NCBI RefSeq assembly: GCF_902833645.1 | Contig: NZ_CADFGE010000018.1 | Location: forward strand, 115,733-179,732 | Direction of reading: 5' to 3' | Length of the DNA: 64,000 bases | Origin: Paraburkholderia fungorum | GTDB taxonomy: Bacteria > Pseudomonadota > Gammaproteobacteria > Burkholderiales > Burkholderiaceae | Shown: piece after piece, positions 9,039 through 18,417 of the stretch | How positions within the stretch are numbered: position 1 is the first letter of the stretch | Layout: the number at the start of each line of letters is the position of its first letter | Notes under the pieces: generated by a model | What the model was told of the DNA's origin: nothing | The model's database searches: none | Seen by the model: the letters and a program-made list of their open reading frames with translations, nothing else | Made by a program: the position numbers and the translations under genes

Positions 9039-10058
9039 TCAACCCAGCAATTTTCCCCACTCGTAGTCGATACTGTCGGGCGTGAAGGGCAGCACGCCCG
9101 CGCCCGGTGTGAAGGTCAGCTCGCCGAAGAAGACCTGATTGTCCGGCGCATATAAGTCGACACGGACATAGTCGAAGTCTTCACACAGCGTGGCCGCGAT
9201 GTCCAGCACGGATGCCAGATTCTTTGGGCGCGGAGCAGGCTTGGCGCTCCGTTTGTAGTAGCCAATGGCTACATCGAGATGGTTCCAGTCGACGTCGTAC
9301 ACGTCGCCGTGCGTCGCTTTCCCGAACCGGTCGGATATCACCAGGATGTAGATGATGGGGCGCCCCGGCCGGCCGCCAAAACAATGCAACTTGTAATCGG
9401 CGGGTATCTGGCCCGCCTGGTCCAGAAGGAGCTGTTCAAAGAAGATTCGCGGCTTGATTGTGCGGTAATGCCTCTCGCGCGCGACGTAGTAGAACTCGGT
9501 GGAGAGCCACTGCCGGGCGAGAAGTTGCAGTTTCTCGAACGAAGTCTCGGACTTGTCTCTGACGATCTCGACGAAGGTGCTGCCGTGGTTCGCCTTCATG
9601 ACGAAAGAACCGGGCAGCGCGTCGAAGACCTCGCGCGTGAACACCTCCGGCGCCGAAATCAACGGTATGAGGTGCTTCTCTCCTATCTTGGCCGCTATGT
9701 ACTCCCGCACCGACAGTTTGTCGGTCAGGCTAATGTAGCGAGGATCCGGTCTGAGGTTTCGTTGCAGGATCTTTTCGTTGAAGGTAGCCGGACGCAGAAG
9801 ATTCGGATAACGGCCAATGCGCTTGTGATGCAGCATACTCAGGAATAGGGAATCAGGGAGCATGCACTTTGCCGCCTCCTTGAGTCGTCTGACTGTGGAA
9901 ACGGACTGTGGTGTTGGCCGATACGGATCGTCCTGTACGAGGTTCGCGTGTTTGGCCAAGATGGTTTCAGAAGGCGGCGCTTCCTTGTGTGATGGCGTGG
10001 CCGTGGCGGCTTTCTGGTCGAACTGTGCGGACTTGGTGGTCGTCATGTTTCGATTCAT
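9039..10058 (-). CDS. TupA-like ATP-grasp protein
   Basis: ATP-grasp-fold protein of 339 residues of the TupA-like group, named from the Bacillus teichuronopeptide gene. Recognisable segments are FNEKILQRNL and LTDKLSVREYI at the start of the domain, PGSFVMKANHGS, the central YKLHCFGGRPGRPIIYI, and the C-terminal DFDYVRVDLYAPD followed by FFGELTFTPGAG, which supplies acidic metal ligands. Such proteins are found in polysaccharide clusters and are thought to form amide or peptide-type bonds on glycans; that role is family knowledge, not proven here. The start is uncertain: the first 70 residues are low-complexity and no strong ribosome site is visible. It precedes the glycosyltransferase gene by 73 bp. 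Confidence 0.82.
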   Translation of the reverse strand: MNRNMTTTKSAQFDQKAATATPSHKEAPPSETILAKHANLVQDDPYRPTPQSVSTVRRLKEAAKCMLPDSLFLSMLHHKRIGRYPNLLRPATFNEKILQRNLRPDPRYISLTDKLSVREYIAAKIGEKHLIPLISAPEVFTREVFDALPGSFVMKANHGSTFVEIVRDKSETSFEKLQLLARQWLSTEFYYVARERHYRTIKPRIFFEQLLLDQAGQIPADYKLHCFGGRPGRPIIYILVISDRFGKATHGDVYDVDWNHLDVAIGYYKRSAKPAPRPKNLASVLDIAATLCEDFDYVRVDLYAPDNQVFFGELTFTPGAGVLPFTPDSIDYEWGKLLG

Positions 10059-10100
10059 GGCTGATGGCGTCGCAAGGCTGCAGTCCGAAAATCGACGCGC

Positions 10101-11057
10101 TTAACGCGCGATCTCAGTCGCGGTATTCCAGGCTTCCTCTGGCGTTAGCCATGGTTCCTCGGCGTCGATGTGCTGTTGCGCACGGAATTGCGTGGGCGAC
10201 ACGCCGTAGCGTTCCTTGAATAGCCGCCCGAGTCGATTGCCGTCGCCCATGCCGCATCGTCGCGCGATTTTGTCGACGGGCAGATCGGTATTGCGCAACA
10301 TTGCGCGTACCACGTCAAAGCGCGTGCGCAACAGATATTCGAGAGGGGTCATGCCGAACTCGCATTTGAAGCGGCGCTGGAAATTGCGCTTGCTCATTGC
10401 AGCGAACTCGGCTGCTTTGGCTACAGAGATGGCCTTGCTGTAGTTTTCCTTGATCCAGCGGGCCGATTCGCGAATCTTCTCGGTTGTGGTGACGATGCTT
10501 GCGTCGTCGAGGTCAGGCGTGTTTCTTTCAATGTAATTCGGTTGTAGCGCACGAGCGATCTTGCGCGCGGTCTCCGGATCCAGGTCGCGCTCGATCTGCG
10601 CGAGTGCCAGGTCGGCGGGCGCGACGCCGCCGCTGCCGCCACCGCCGCCATCGTCAAAGAAAAAGACGGGCACGGTTGACTGCAGTGGATTTCTGCATAC
10701 CACGGCGAGACTCGCGCCTTGCTGAACGCCGCGGGATGCGATCGATCCGTGGCGCGAGATCCATGAGAGAAAGCGACCGTTGGACTCCGCAGTTCCGGTG
10801 GTGTCGCGGCAGGCGACAAAGAAGGCATGGAAATCGGCCAGGCTGTATCGTTCGAGGCTTTGCGTCCAGATCAGAATGCTCGACGAGCTTGTCACGAGGC
10901 CGCCCTCGTCAGACAGCACGGAGAGCCGATACGGAGGCTCGTCGCCGCTTGCTTTCTCGAACTCGTTGGCAAGCCGGAAAGCGTCGCCGACCGCGCCGGT
11001 GGTCGACATGGAGCAGTCCTGGAAAATCAGGAGGCCAATGTGTTTCACCGCTTTCAT
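10101..11057 (-). CDS. GlxA-type transcriptional regulator (DJ-1/PfpI-like plus AraC HTH)
   Basis: AraC-family regulator. The N-terminal half (from KHIGLLIFQDCSMSTTGAV) resembles the DJ-1/PfpI amidase-like sensor of GlxA proteins. The C-terminal 100 residues hold two HTH motifs, ISVAKAAEFAAMSKRNFQRR and LPVDKIARRCGMGDGNRLGR, with the family signature LGRLFKERYGVSPTQFR. I start at the ATG before KAVKHIG because the domain begins there; an in-frame extension to 11129 cannot be excluded. The middle has a GGGGGSGG run and is shortened compared with typical GlxA. It lies 42 bp upstream of the TupA-like gene in the same direction and 1.2 kb before the Wzc gene, so it probably controls the polysaccharide locus. 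Confidence 0.85.
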   Translation of the reverse strand: MKAVKHIGLLIFQDCSMSTTGAVGDAFRLANEFEKASGDEPPYRLSVLSDEGGLVTSSSSILIWTQSLERYSLADFHAFFVACRDTTGTAESNGRFLSWISRHGSIASRGVQQGASLAVVCRNPLQSTVPVFFFDDGGGGGSGGVAPADLALAQIERDLDPETARKIARALQPNYIERNTPDLDDASIVTTTEKIRESARWIKENYSKAISVAKAAEFAAMSKRNFQRRFKCEFGMTPLEYLLRTRFDVVRAMLRNTDLPVDKIARRCGMGDGNRLGRLFKERYGVSPTQFRAQQHIDAEEPWLTPEEAWNTATEIAR

Positions 11058-11129
11058 TCCATTCTGACACTCATTGATGCACGACGTAAGAAAACTCCTG
11101 GAAGTCATCACGCTAATTTCTCCGAACAC

Positions 11130-12274
11130 GCAATCACGATACGTAAAGAGATTAGCGCATCGAATTTTTCAGAACGAACTTGGCCGATGTTCCAGGTGTT
11201 TTGGCGTAATTGTCATGATCGGGGAAATTATTACCTTGAAATTTTCGCAAAAGGCGCTTTAATAGTATTCCCGGTCAGAAACTTTTTCCGTGCGTGGCGA
11301 CGAGGTTTGCATCATGGCTGTCGTCGGTTGAAGGCCGCGCTGGCATACGTGGAAAGGGAATCAGCCCGCCCCGCCATTTCAAACGTGCGTTTTTCACCTG
11401 TGAACTGTCACTACACTTTAGTTACAGGGTCGCCCTCGAATTGTGCATTCTGTTACAGCAGTTACAGATAGCAACAACGCTTTCTGAATTCGTCGCGTCC
11501 GTAATGCATTCAACTTAATCGGCCATTAACACCCGAATTTATGCCTTTGGCGATACGGTCCATTCATTCCGGGCTATGCTTCACCGCAACATGAATAGAA
11601 AAATTCGCATGAAGTTTGTGCAGAATTTTTAATCTGTTCGTTGAGTAATTTGCTTGAAGACGCCGTCCAGCCGCTGTGACAAGGGCAGACATATCAATTA
11701 CCGCTTTACCGGGACCGCCGAAGGCCTTGTATGGTCAGCATGCGCGAAGTGACGAAGCAGGTGTGCGATCGCGCGAAGCTGTACGCATAAGGTTCCAGCG
11801 GCATCGCGCTCGTGGTCTCGCGCTCGGCGTCCGGGTCAGCGGATGTCTGGGACGCCACGCGCACATACAAAAGATTGACCTTGCAAGTCGGGACCGGCAG
11901 CAGGCGGGCCCGTCCGTTGCGAGGCTTTCTCACGAGATGTCCGTGCTGCCGGATGCCGGCGTCGTCGATATCAGTGACTCAATATGGCCGTGTCCGCCTG
12001 TTGTGAAGACGGGCGCGGCCGATTGTTTCCACTTGTTCATGCCTGTTCGCAATATGCAGTAAAAGCGGCTCGTGAACGGTTTGACAATACGCGTAGTAGT
12101 ACGAATACATGAGGGCTTCGGCTCTTCCACCCAACCTGACCCAGCACGTAACTTCGAGGTGTTGCCGACCGTGTCTCATTCACGTTCGGCGGCGGTTCCA
12201 GATCACGAACTGGTGGTGCAGCAGAGCGGTATCGGATCATTACTCTGCCCATCGAACATGGAAGGATCAAACCG
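11130..12274. promoter_or_regulatory. Long regulatory intergenic region before the polysaccharide operon
   Basis: 1.1 kb between the AraC-type regulator (leftward) and the Wzc-type kinase (rightward). No ORF inside has coding character. Visible signals are three GTTACAG copies (11421-11427, 11452-11458, 11461-11467; the last two nine bases apart) and an inverted repeat TTAAT-cggcc-ATTAA at 11515-11529. The segment 11130-11640 is AT-rich and promoter-like; the following 600 bp returns to high GC and could be a long leader of the rightward operon. The kinase's ribosome site GGAAGGA lies just before its GTG start. Confidence 0.5.
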
Positions 12275-14611
12275 GTGGATTACTACCCTGCAAATTCGTT
12301 CTCTCCCGCTCCGAGCACGGAGCGTGGTCAGCTCAGCGCAGGCGCGATGCTCACGCTGATGCGCGATCACATCTGGGAGATCGTGGGCACGGCTGTCGTC
12401 GTGCTGGGTCTGGCCGTGGCTTATCTGCTCATCGCAACGCCGATTTACTCAGCGGATGTTCTGTTGCGTGTCGATCCGCCGGAACCTAATGCGCTCGGGC
12501 TCGCCTTGCAGAACCAGGAGAGTCTTCCGCCGCCCGCGCCCGCGCCGGTGACCGAAATGGCCGTGATACGCAGCCGCGCCGTGCTCGACCCGGTCATTCA
12601 GAAATTCCGCTTCGACGTGTCGGTGACACCGCACAAGATTCCTTTGCTGGGGGATATCGCCGAAAAATTCGCCACGCCGGGAGAACCGGCGGCACCCTGG
12701 TTCGGCTTGAAGTCGTTCGCGTGGGGCGGCGAGCGCGTCGAGATCGGCGCGCTGGACGTACCGCAGGATCTGGAAGAAGAGAAACTCACGCTGGTTGCTC
12801 TCGGAAACGGTGCGTACGAGTTGCGTGGTCCGTCGGACCAGCCTCTTCTGAAAGGGGTAGTGGGCGTGCCGGTCAAGAGCAACGGCGTGTCCATGCTCGT
12901 GAAGCAACTGGATGCGCGGCCAGGCACGAAGTTTGAAGTTATTCGCTGGAACGAGATCGACGCAATCAAACGGTTTGGAACTCTGGTAAAGGTCGGCGAC
13001 AAGGTGAAGGACTCCGGCCTCATTCAGATCGAGTACACGGACAAGAGCCGGGATAAGGCCACTGAAGTCGCTAATGCATTGGCAGACCAGTACCTCGCTT
13101 ATGCGATCGCCGCCCGGCAAGCCAACGACACGAGCACGCTGAAGTTCATTAATGGGGAGTTGCCCAGATTGCTGGCGGACCTCAGAAAGGCCGAAGACGC
13201 GCTGAAGCATTTCCGCGGGGCGTCGCAGTCCATGCAGCCGACGAGCGAAGCGCAAGCGTATCTCCAGGGCGGCCTCGACATCGACAAGCAGATTGCCAGC
13301 CTGCAAATACAGCGTACGCAACTCCTGGATCGCTACACCCCGGATAGCCGCTGGGTGCAGACGGCCGACCGACAGATTGCGCAGTTGCAGGATGCGAAGG
13401 CGCAATTCGACAGTCATTTCAATGGCATGCCGTCGTCCGAGCGTCAGAGTGTCGATCTGATTCGCGCGCAGAAGGTAGCGGAAACAATCTACCTCGGGAT
13501 GGTGCAGAAAGCCGAGCAATTGCAGGTTCGGCGCGCGAGCACGACAGGTGGAGCGCATATTGTCGACCCCGCAATCAGACCTCACCGTCCGGTCAAGCCG
13601 CAGCCGGAAATCGTGCTGGCAGGCGGCGTGATACTCGGACTCCTGTCCGGCGTCGTGCTGGTCTTCATGCGCCGTCACGTGATGACCGGCGTAACCGATC
13701 CGAGGTACGTTGAAAGCCGCATGAGTGTGCCTGTCTTCGGCGAGATTCTGTTCAGTCAGCAGCAACTGCTGCTCGACCGTCGCGGGATGGACCGCAAGGC
13801 ACTGCCTGCTGCGAGCGGAAGGTCCAGTCAGCCGCTTGCGCGAAGTGCCGCGGACATGCAGTTTGTCGGCGGCGCAGCCGGCATGGGGGGTGCCGCATCC
13901 CGGAGCGATGACAACGCCAGAGTGCTTGCCGCACGGTTTCCGAACGACATGTCGGTCGAAGCGCTTCGCGCTGTGCGTACGTCGGTGGCGCGCGACCTTG
14001 CGCACGCGCGCAACAACCTTTTGATGGTTATCGGGCCGACGCCTTCCGCGGGAAAGAGCTTCGTTGCGGCGAACCTGGCAATCCTGCACGCGGAGGTCGG
14101 CTCGCGCGTTCTCCTGATAGACGCCGATATGCGCCGAGGTCATCTCGCCTCGCTGTTCGACGGAACCAACCGTGGCGGTCTTTCAGAAGTGCTTTCGGGG
14201 CAGCTCGGTTTGCGTAACGCGCTGCGGGCAACCGGTATCGACGGTTTGACGTTTCTGTCCTGCGGCGCGCGGCCGGAGAACCCCGCCGCGTTGCTGATGA
14301 AACCCCAGTTCAAGGAGCTGCTGTCGCGACTCGCCAGTCAGTACGACATGGTGATTATCGATACGCCACCGTTTCTTGCCGTCACCGATGCTTCCATCAT
14401 CGCGAGTGAAGCAGGCTCGGCGCTGCTGGTATTGCGCTCGGGAATGCAAAGCGAGCAGGAAATTGCGGACACGGTCAAGAAGATGGCGCGCGCCGAAGGG
14501 CGTATCGCCGGTGCCGTTTTCAATGGCATTCCGCTTCTGCGAAGCACACGGAATTACGACTACGTGACGAACTATGGCAGCGATTTCGGCGATCTCGAAG
14601 CAACGCATTGA
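12275..14611 (+). CDS. Wzc-type polysaccharide co-polymerase / tyrosine autokinase
   Basis: Inner-membrane protein of 778 residues controlling polymer export and chain length. The order is Wzz domain with TM1 (about residues 33-55, VVVLGLAVAYLLIA), a periplasmic part with coiled-coil segments, the PHRPVKPQ motif just before TM2 (about 435-460), and then a cytoplasmic BY-kinase domain. The kinase has Walker A GPTPSAGKSF (about 586), Walker A' VLLIDADMRRG and Walker B MVIIDTPPF (about 692). The C-terminal tyrosine cluster is short (RNYDYVTNYG, three Tyr). It starts with GTG; GGAAGGA lies eight bases upstream. It is the first gene of the rightward operon. No partner phosphatase (Wzb) or outer-membrane exporter (Wza) is encoded nearby. 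Confidence 0.93.
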   Translation: MDYYPANSFSPAPSTERGQLSAGAMLTLMRDHIWEIVGTAVVVLGLAVAYLLIATPIYSADVLLRVDPPEPNALGLALQNQESLPPPAPAPVTEMAVIRSRAVLDPVIQKFRFDVSVTPHKIPLLGDIAEKFATPGEPAAPWFGLKSFAWGGERVEIGALDVPQDLEEEKLTLVALGNGAYELRGPSDQPLLKGVVGVPVKSNGVSMLVKQLDARPGTKFEVIRWNEIDAIKRFGTLVKVGDKVKDSGLIQIEYTDKSRDKATEVANALADQYLAYAIAARQANDTSTLKFINGELPRLLADLRKAEDALKHFRGASQSMQPTSEAQAYLQGGLDIDKQIASLQIQRTQLLDRYTPDSRWVQTADRQIAQLQDAKAQFDSHFNGMPSSERQSVDLIRAQKVAETIYLGMVQKAEQLQVRRASTTGGAHIVDPAIRPHRPVKPQPEIVLAGGVILGLLSGVVLVFMRRHVMTGVTDPRYVESRMSVPVFGEILFSQQQLLLDRRGMDRKALPAASGRSSQPLARSAADMQFVGGAAGMGGAASRSDDNARVLAARFPNDMSVEALRAVRTSVARDLAHARNNLLMVIGPTPSAGKSFVAANLAILHAEVGSRVLLIDADMRRGHLASLFDGTNRGGLSEVLSGQLGLRNALRATGIDGLTFLSCGARPENPAALLMKPQFKELLSRLASQYDMVIIDTPPFLAVTDASIIASEAGSALLVLRSGMQSEQEIADTVKKMARAEGRIAGAVFNGIPLLRSTRNYDYVTNYGSDFGDLEATH

Positions 14612-14675
14612 TGAGGTACCGGCCGCGGGAAGCCTGCGGTCAGATGGTTTGTGGCACCGTCAAACGGAGAAGCCG

Positions 14676-15791
14676 ATGGCCTTTGCAATTAACGGAAAGT
14701 TCACTTCGCAGGCAGTCACCGGTGTTCAGCGTGTGGCGTACGAACTCACGCGGGCCATGCAGATGAGCGCAACGCCTGGAAACGAACTGGAAGTTTTTGT
14801 GCCTCGGAACGCTGTCGAGCCGGGCACGCAGCTCAAGCGGAAACGCTGCTTTCCATGGCTGCGCGGCACGCTTTGGGAGCAGATCACGCTGCCTGTCGCG
14901 GCGCGGGGCAGGACGCTTCTCAATCTGTGCAATACCAATCCGCTTCTCAAGCGCGGGCAAATCGTCATGGTTCACGACATGGCGATCTACGACGTGCCAC
15001 AAGGCTTTTCCCGTAAGTTCCGGCTCTGGTATCGCGTTTGTTTCGGCATGCTGCGGCACATGGGGCCCGTGCTTCTGACGGTCTCTGCCTATTCGAAGAT
15101 GCGGATCTGCCATCACCTGAAGGTCGATGAATCGCGTGTCACGGTTATCACGCCTGGCGCGGATCATCTGGATCGGATCGTATCGGATCCTGCGGTCATG
15201 GCGCGTCTGGAACTTGCGAAAGACGCGTACTGCGTGATCGTGGGCAGCCTCGATCCACGAAAGAATCTGCAACGTGTTCTGGAAGCGATCGATAAGCTCG
15301 GGCATCTGAATGACGTGAAGTTCGTCATTGTTGGCGGCCGCAACAGGCGTATCTTCAGTAGCGAGGAAAGGGCGCTGCGGACCGATTCCAGCCAGATTGT
15401 GTGGGCGGGCTTCGTGTCGGATGGCGAGTTGAAGTCGTTGTATGAGAATGCCGCCTGCCTCGTTTTTCCCTCCCTATATGAAGGATTCGGACTGCCGCCG
15501 CTCGAAGCGATGTACTGCGGCTGCCCGGTGATTGCTTCTTCGCGGACCTCGATTCCGGAAGCATGCGGCGATGCCGCCATGTACTGCGATGCGACATCGG
15601 CGGACGATATCGCGGCGAAGATCTCCCAGATGATGGACGATGCGGATTTGCGGCAGCACTACCGGAACAGAGGCATGGCTCATGCACGCGAGTTCCGCTG
15701 GGAACACTCGGCGCGACAGGTGCTGCAGATTCTCTACGGTCACGCCGGCGCACCGTTGCCGGAACTGGCGCCCAGCGCATCGGCGAGCTAG
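14676..15791 (+). CDS. Glycosyltransferase family 4 protein
   Basis: GT-B glycosyltransferase of 371 residues. I use the ATG of MAFAINGKFTSQAVTGVQR because ACGGAGA precedes it and the typical VTGVQRVAYE acceptor-domain start follows; the frame is open further upstream into the kinase gene. The donor-domain motifs are classical: VGSLDPRKNLQRVLEA and CLVFPSLYEGFGLPPLEAM, which contains the E-x7-E pair. It probably adds one sugar to the lipid-linked repeat unit on the cytoplasmic face. It follows the kinase by 64 bp and is followed after three bases by the glycosidase-like gene, so all three are one transcript. Confidence 0.9.
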   Translation: MAFAINGKFTSQAVTGVQRVAYELTRAMQMSATPGNELEVFVPRNAVEPGTQLKRKRCFPWLRGTLWEQITLPVAARGRTLLNLCNTNPLLKRGQIVMVHDMAIYDVPQGFSRKFRLWYRVCFGMLRHMGPVLLTVSAYSKMRICHHLKVDESRVTVITPGADHLDRIVSDPAVMARLELAKDAYCVIVGSLDPRKNLQRVLEAIDKLGHLNDVKFVIVGGRNRRIFSSEERALRTDSSQIVWAGFVSDGELKSLYENAACLVFPSLYEGFGLPPLEAMYCGCPVIASSRTSIPEACGDAAMYCDATSADDIAAKISQMMDDADLRQHYRNRGMAHAREFRWEHSARQVLQILYGHAGAPLPELAPSASAS

Positions 15792-15794
15792 CCC

Positions 15795-17255
15795 ATGGTT
15801 GTAGCCAGACGAATCACCCGGGTCACCAGCATCGCCGGCAGACGACGGGCGTTGCGCATACTCGCCGCGCTCGCCGCAACGGGAACGCCGCTCGCGCGTG
15901 GCAAGACCGCGCCGCCGTTCTCGCCCGGGTCGCGATCGCAAGGTCTGCGTGGCCGGAGAATGTCGGAGTTGATCGGTTCCAATGGCTGGGCAGGTGCGCC
16001 CAGCGACGTGCAGATGTGGCGCGCAATGGGCATCAGTTGGGGGCGAGGCTCGGTAGGTCCGGGGCAGGCGGATGGGCCGGAAGACGTCATGCGCATCGAC
16101 AAGACCAGTTCGGCGTTCGACGCCGAACTCCCGCCGGCGTTGATCGCCAACGACCGCAACGGGATCGGCTCGCTCCTGCTGCTCGGCTATACGCCGGGAT
16201 GGAACGCGACCGTGCCGGGCGACGGCAACTCGGCGCCGGTGGATGTGGACGTGTGGGAACGGTATGTCGAAGCCGTAGTTCGCACTTATTCCGCGCCACC
16301 TTATAACCTGCGCTATTTTCAGGTCTGGAATGAGGCCGCGGGCAGATTGTCGGGCGGACTGGCCCAGGCGACTTTCTGGCATGGCCCGGATGCCGACGGC
16401 AACGTAAAGAGTTCGAAGCCTTACGCGCGGGCCATGCAGGATTACGTCGAGCGCATCCATATCCCGGCGGCCCGCATCATCCGCAAGTATCACGCGTACG
16501 TGGTTTACGGCGGCTGGCCGGACCAGGGCGGTCTCGACAACTTCAGAACATGGCTCGAGTACAGGAGCCCGGTGTTGAAGGAGCGGATGCTGGATTGGGT
16601 CGATTACATCGATACGCATTATCTCCCTGTTGCCGATCTGGATTCGCTGTATCAGCAATACGTCAGGAACGGTCCCGCGCGCGGCATCTGGCAAACGGAG
16701 ATCGGTGACGAGTACATGAAGGACCCGCACTATTTACCGCGCTATTTCTTCGACTTCGCCGTTTGGGCACTCGATAGAAACTGGGACGACCCGAACAAGT
16801 ATCTGTCGATGATTTATCACTGGGACGGTTACGAGCCGTTCCGTCTGACGCATCGCGGGCCGCCTAGACGGACATACAACGTATCCGGGCGAAGCCTCGT
16901 AGTCCTGAATCAGACAGCGAACGGATCGCTGGCAAGCTTTACCAGGCCGTTGCAATTCGATCCGGGGGCCTCTGGAAGTGCATTGCTCTCCGGCCATGAT
17001 GTCGTGATGCAGGTCAGTGCGGCACCGGGCTGGCAAAGCGTCGCGGTGGCAGGACTCAAACCGCTTGCTTCACGCAATGCACGGGTGGAGTTCATCGACG
17101 CGCTGAGCGGCACGGCGAGTGCTCAGGACAATGTTGCGCTGGCGTGGGACGAGCAGGCCCTGAAGATCCGCTTCAAGGTGCCCGATCGAGTCAACGGGGC
17201 TGACAACAAACCGCCCAGGCATCTTGCCTATGTCGTTGTTCGTGGGGTCGCTTAA
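15795..17255 (+). CDS. Exported clan-A glycoside hydrolase-like protein (GH39-like)
   Basis: Protein of 486 residues whose basic N-terminus (RRITRVTSIAGRRRALRILA) followed by a hydrophobic Ala/Leu stretch looks like a Sec or Tat signal. The (beta/alpha)8 part resembles GH39-type enzymes: Glu180 in FQVWNEA is a good acid/base candidate and Glu302 in IWQTEIGDEY a good nucleophile. The C-terminal 100 residues look like an all-beta accessory domain. Start and previous stop are three bases apart. A glycosidase inside a synthesis operon is common for enzymes that trim or release misplaced polymer in the periplasm; that role is inferred. Confidence 0.75.
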   Translation: MVVARRITRVTSIAGRRRALRILAALAATGTPLARGKTAPPFSPGSRSQGLRGRRMSELIGSNGWAGAPSDVQMWRAMGISWGRGSVGPGQADGPEDVMRIDKTSSAFDAELPPALIANDRNGIGSLLLLGYTPGWNATVPGDGNSAPVDVDVWERYVEAVVRTYSAPPYNLRYFQVWNEAAGRLSGGLAQATFWHGPDADGNVKSSKPYARAMQDYVERIHIPAARIIRKYHAYVVYGGWPDQGGLDNFRTWLEYRSPVLKERMLDWVDYIDTHYLPVADLDSLYQQYVRNGPARGIWQTEIGDEYMKDPHYLPRYFFDFAVWALDRNWDDPNKYLSMIYHWDGYEPFRLTHRGPPRRTYNVSGRSLVVLNQTANGSLASFTRPLQFDPGASGSALLSGHDVVMQVSAAPGWQSVAVAGLKPLASRNARVEFIDALSGTASAQDNVALAWDEQALKIRFKVPDRVNGADNKPPRHLAYVVVRGVA

Positions 17256-17377
17256 CTGAACCGGATCAATACAGGCGATGTTCAACTCGTGCGAATCCGA
17301 ATACTTGCAGCATGCATCGATCGTTTCACGGTCGTCGAATTTCGGCTGATCGAACCTTTGGGTAGCGTCGACAAATC

Positions 17378-18388
17378 ATGAACCATGTCACTGTCGTGAT
17401 CTGCAACTACAACTACGAGAACTATCTCGCCACGGCGATCGAGTCGGCTCTCGGGCAGGACTATCCGGCGACGCGCGTGCTGGTGATCGACGATGGTTCG
17501 ACCGACGGGTCGCGCGCGATCATCGAGACGTTCGGGACGCGGATCTCTTCGATACTCAAGGAAAACGGCGGCCAGGTGTCCGCTTACAACCACGCGATTC
17601 AGGTGCTCGAAACGGACTATGTGATTTTCCTCGACTCCGACGACGTGCTGTATCCAGGCGCGGTTTCTGAAGTGATGCGGATCTTTGCGACCGGCGATTG
17701 GGTCAAGGTGCAGTTTCGTCTGGACGTCATGGACGGCACGGGCGCCTCGACTGGCGCCTATGTGCCGCACGTCGATCCGCCCGCCGATTGCGGGAAGTTG
17801 CTGCTGGGCGGCTGGCTATATCCGTCGCCGCCCGCATCCGGCAATGCATACAGCGTGAGCGCGCTCAGACGCATTTTTCCGGTTCCGGAGGCGGGCATCA
17901 ATCGCTACGGTGCGGACTTCTACGCGATTTACGGTGTGGCGCTGGTGGGTCGTGTCGCCGCGGTGCGAAAGTCTTTGGGGGGATATCGCGTGCACAACGC
18001 GGGCGGCGAGACGGTGTCGTTCGCCAACTCGGAGCAGCTCAACAAAGCGCCGGAAGCCGTCAACCTGAGATGGGCAATATTGCGTGATATCGCAAGGGCC
18101 CGACTCCAGGTGGAGCTTGCACCCACATTTTACGACTTCGCACTCGAAAAGACCCGGTTCTGCTCAAGCGTTTACCGGGCGACGCTGCCAACGCGGTGGC
18201 GTTGGATGTTGCGCGATTCGGGTCACTATTTGCACACCATCGTCGCGAATCCATTCTGGAGTCTCAAGAAGAAACTCGGCACGCTTGTTCTGTCAAGCTT
18301 GTGTCTCATCCCTTACTCGCCGCTTTCTGACTTCGTGGTGCGGTATATCGCCAACCCGCTTGCCCGCCGTCGCGCGGTGGGGCGTTGA
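17378..18388 (+). CDS. Glycosyltransferase family 2 protein
   Basis: GT-A glycosyltransferase of 336 residues. It opens with the family strand VTVVICNYNYENYLATAIES, then VLVIDDGSTDGSR (nucleotide-binding aspartates) and the metal-binding motif VIFLDSDDVLYPGA near residue 90. The C-terminal 60 residues include a hydrophobic segment that may associate with the membrane. It lies 122 bp after the glycosidase-like gene, a gap in which I see no promoter or terminator. The sugar it transfers is unknown. Confidence 0.9.
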   Translation: MNHVTVVICNYNYENYLATAIESALGQDYPATRVLVIDDGSTDGSRAIIETFGTRISSILKENGGQVSAYNHAIQVLETDYVIFLDSDDVLYPGAVSEVMRIFATGDWVKVQFRLDVMDGTGASTGAYVPHVDPPADCGKLLLGGWLYPSPPASGNAYSVSALRRIFPVPEAGINRYGADFYAIYGVALVGRVAAVRKSLGGYRVHNAGGETVSFANSEQLNKAPEAVNLRWAILRDIARARLQVELAPTFYDFALEKTRFCSSVYRATLPTRWRWMLRDSGHYLHTIVANPFWSLKKKLGTLVLSSLCLIPYSPLSDFVVRYIANPLARRRAVGR

Positions 18389-18417
18389 AGTCCGGAAGCG
18401 CCAGCACGGAGAACGGC

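Noticed and set aside
12072..12489. Plus-strand open frames overlapping the start of the Wzc-type kinase gene
   Set aside because: They run out of frame into the kinase gene and have shadow-type composition; the GTG at 12275 with GGAAGGA is a better start.
12449..14143. 564-codon minus-strand open frame antisense to the Wzc-type kinase gene
   Set aside because: It mirrors the codon pattern of the kinase gene, is rich in Arg/His/Pro and shows no domain or ribosome site. It is a shadow of a high-GC gene.
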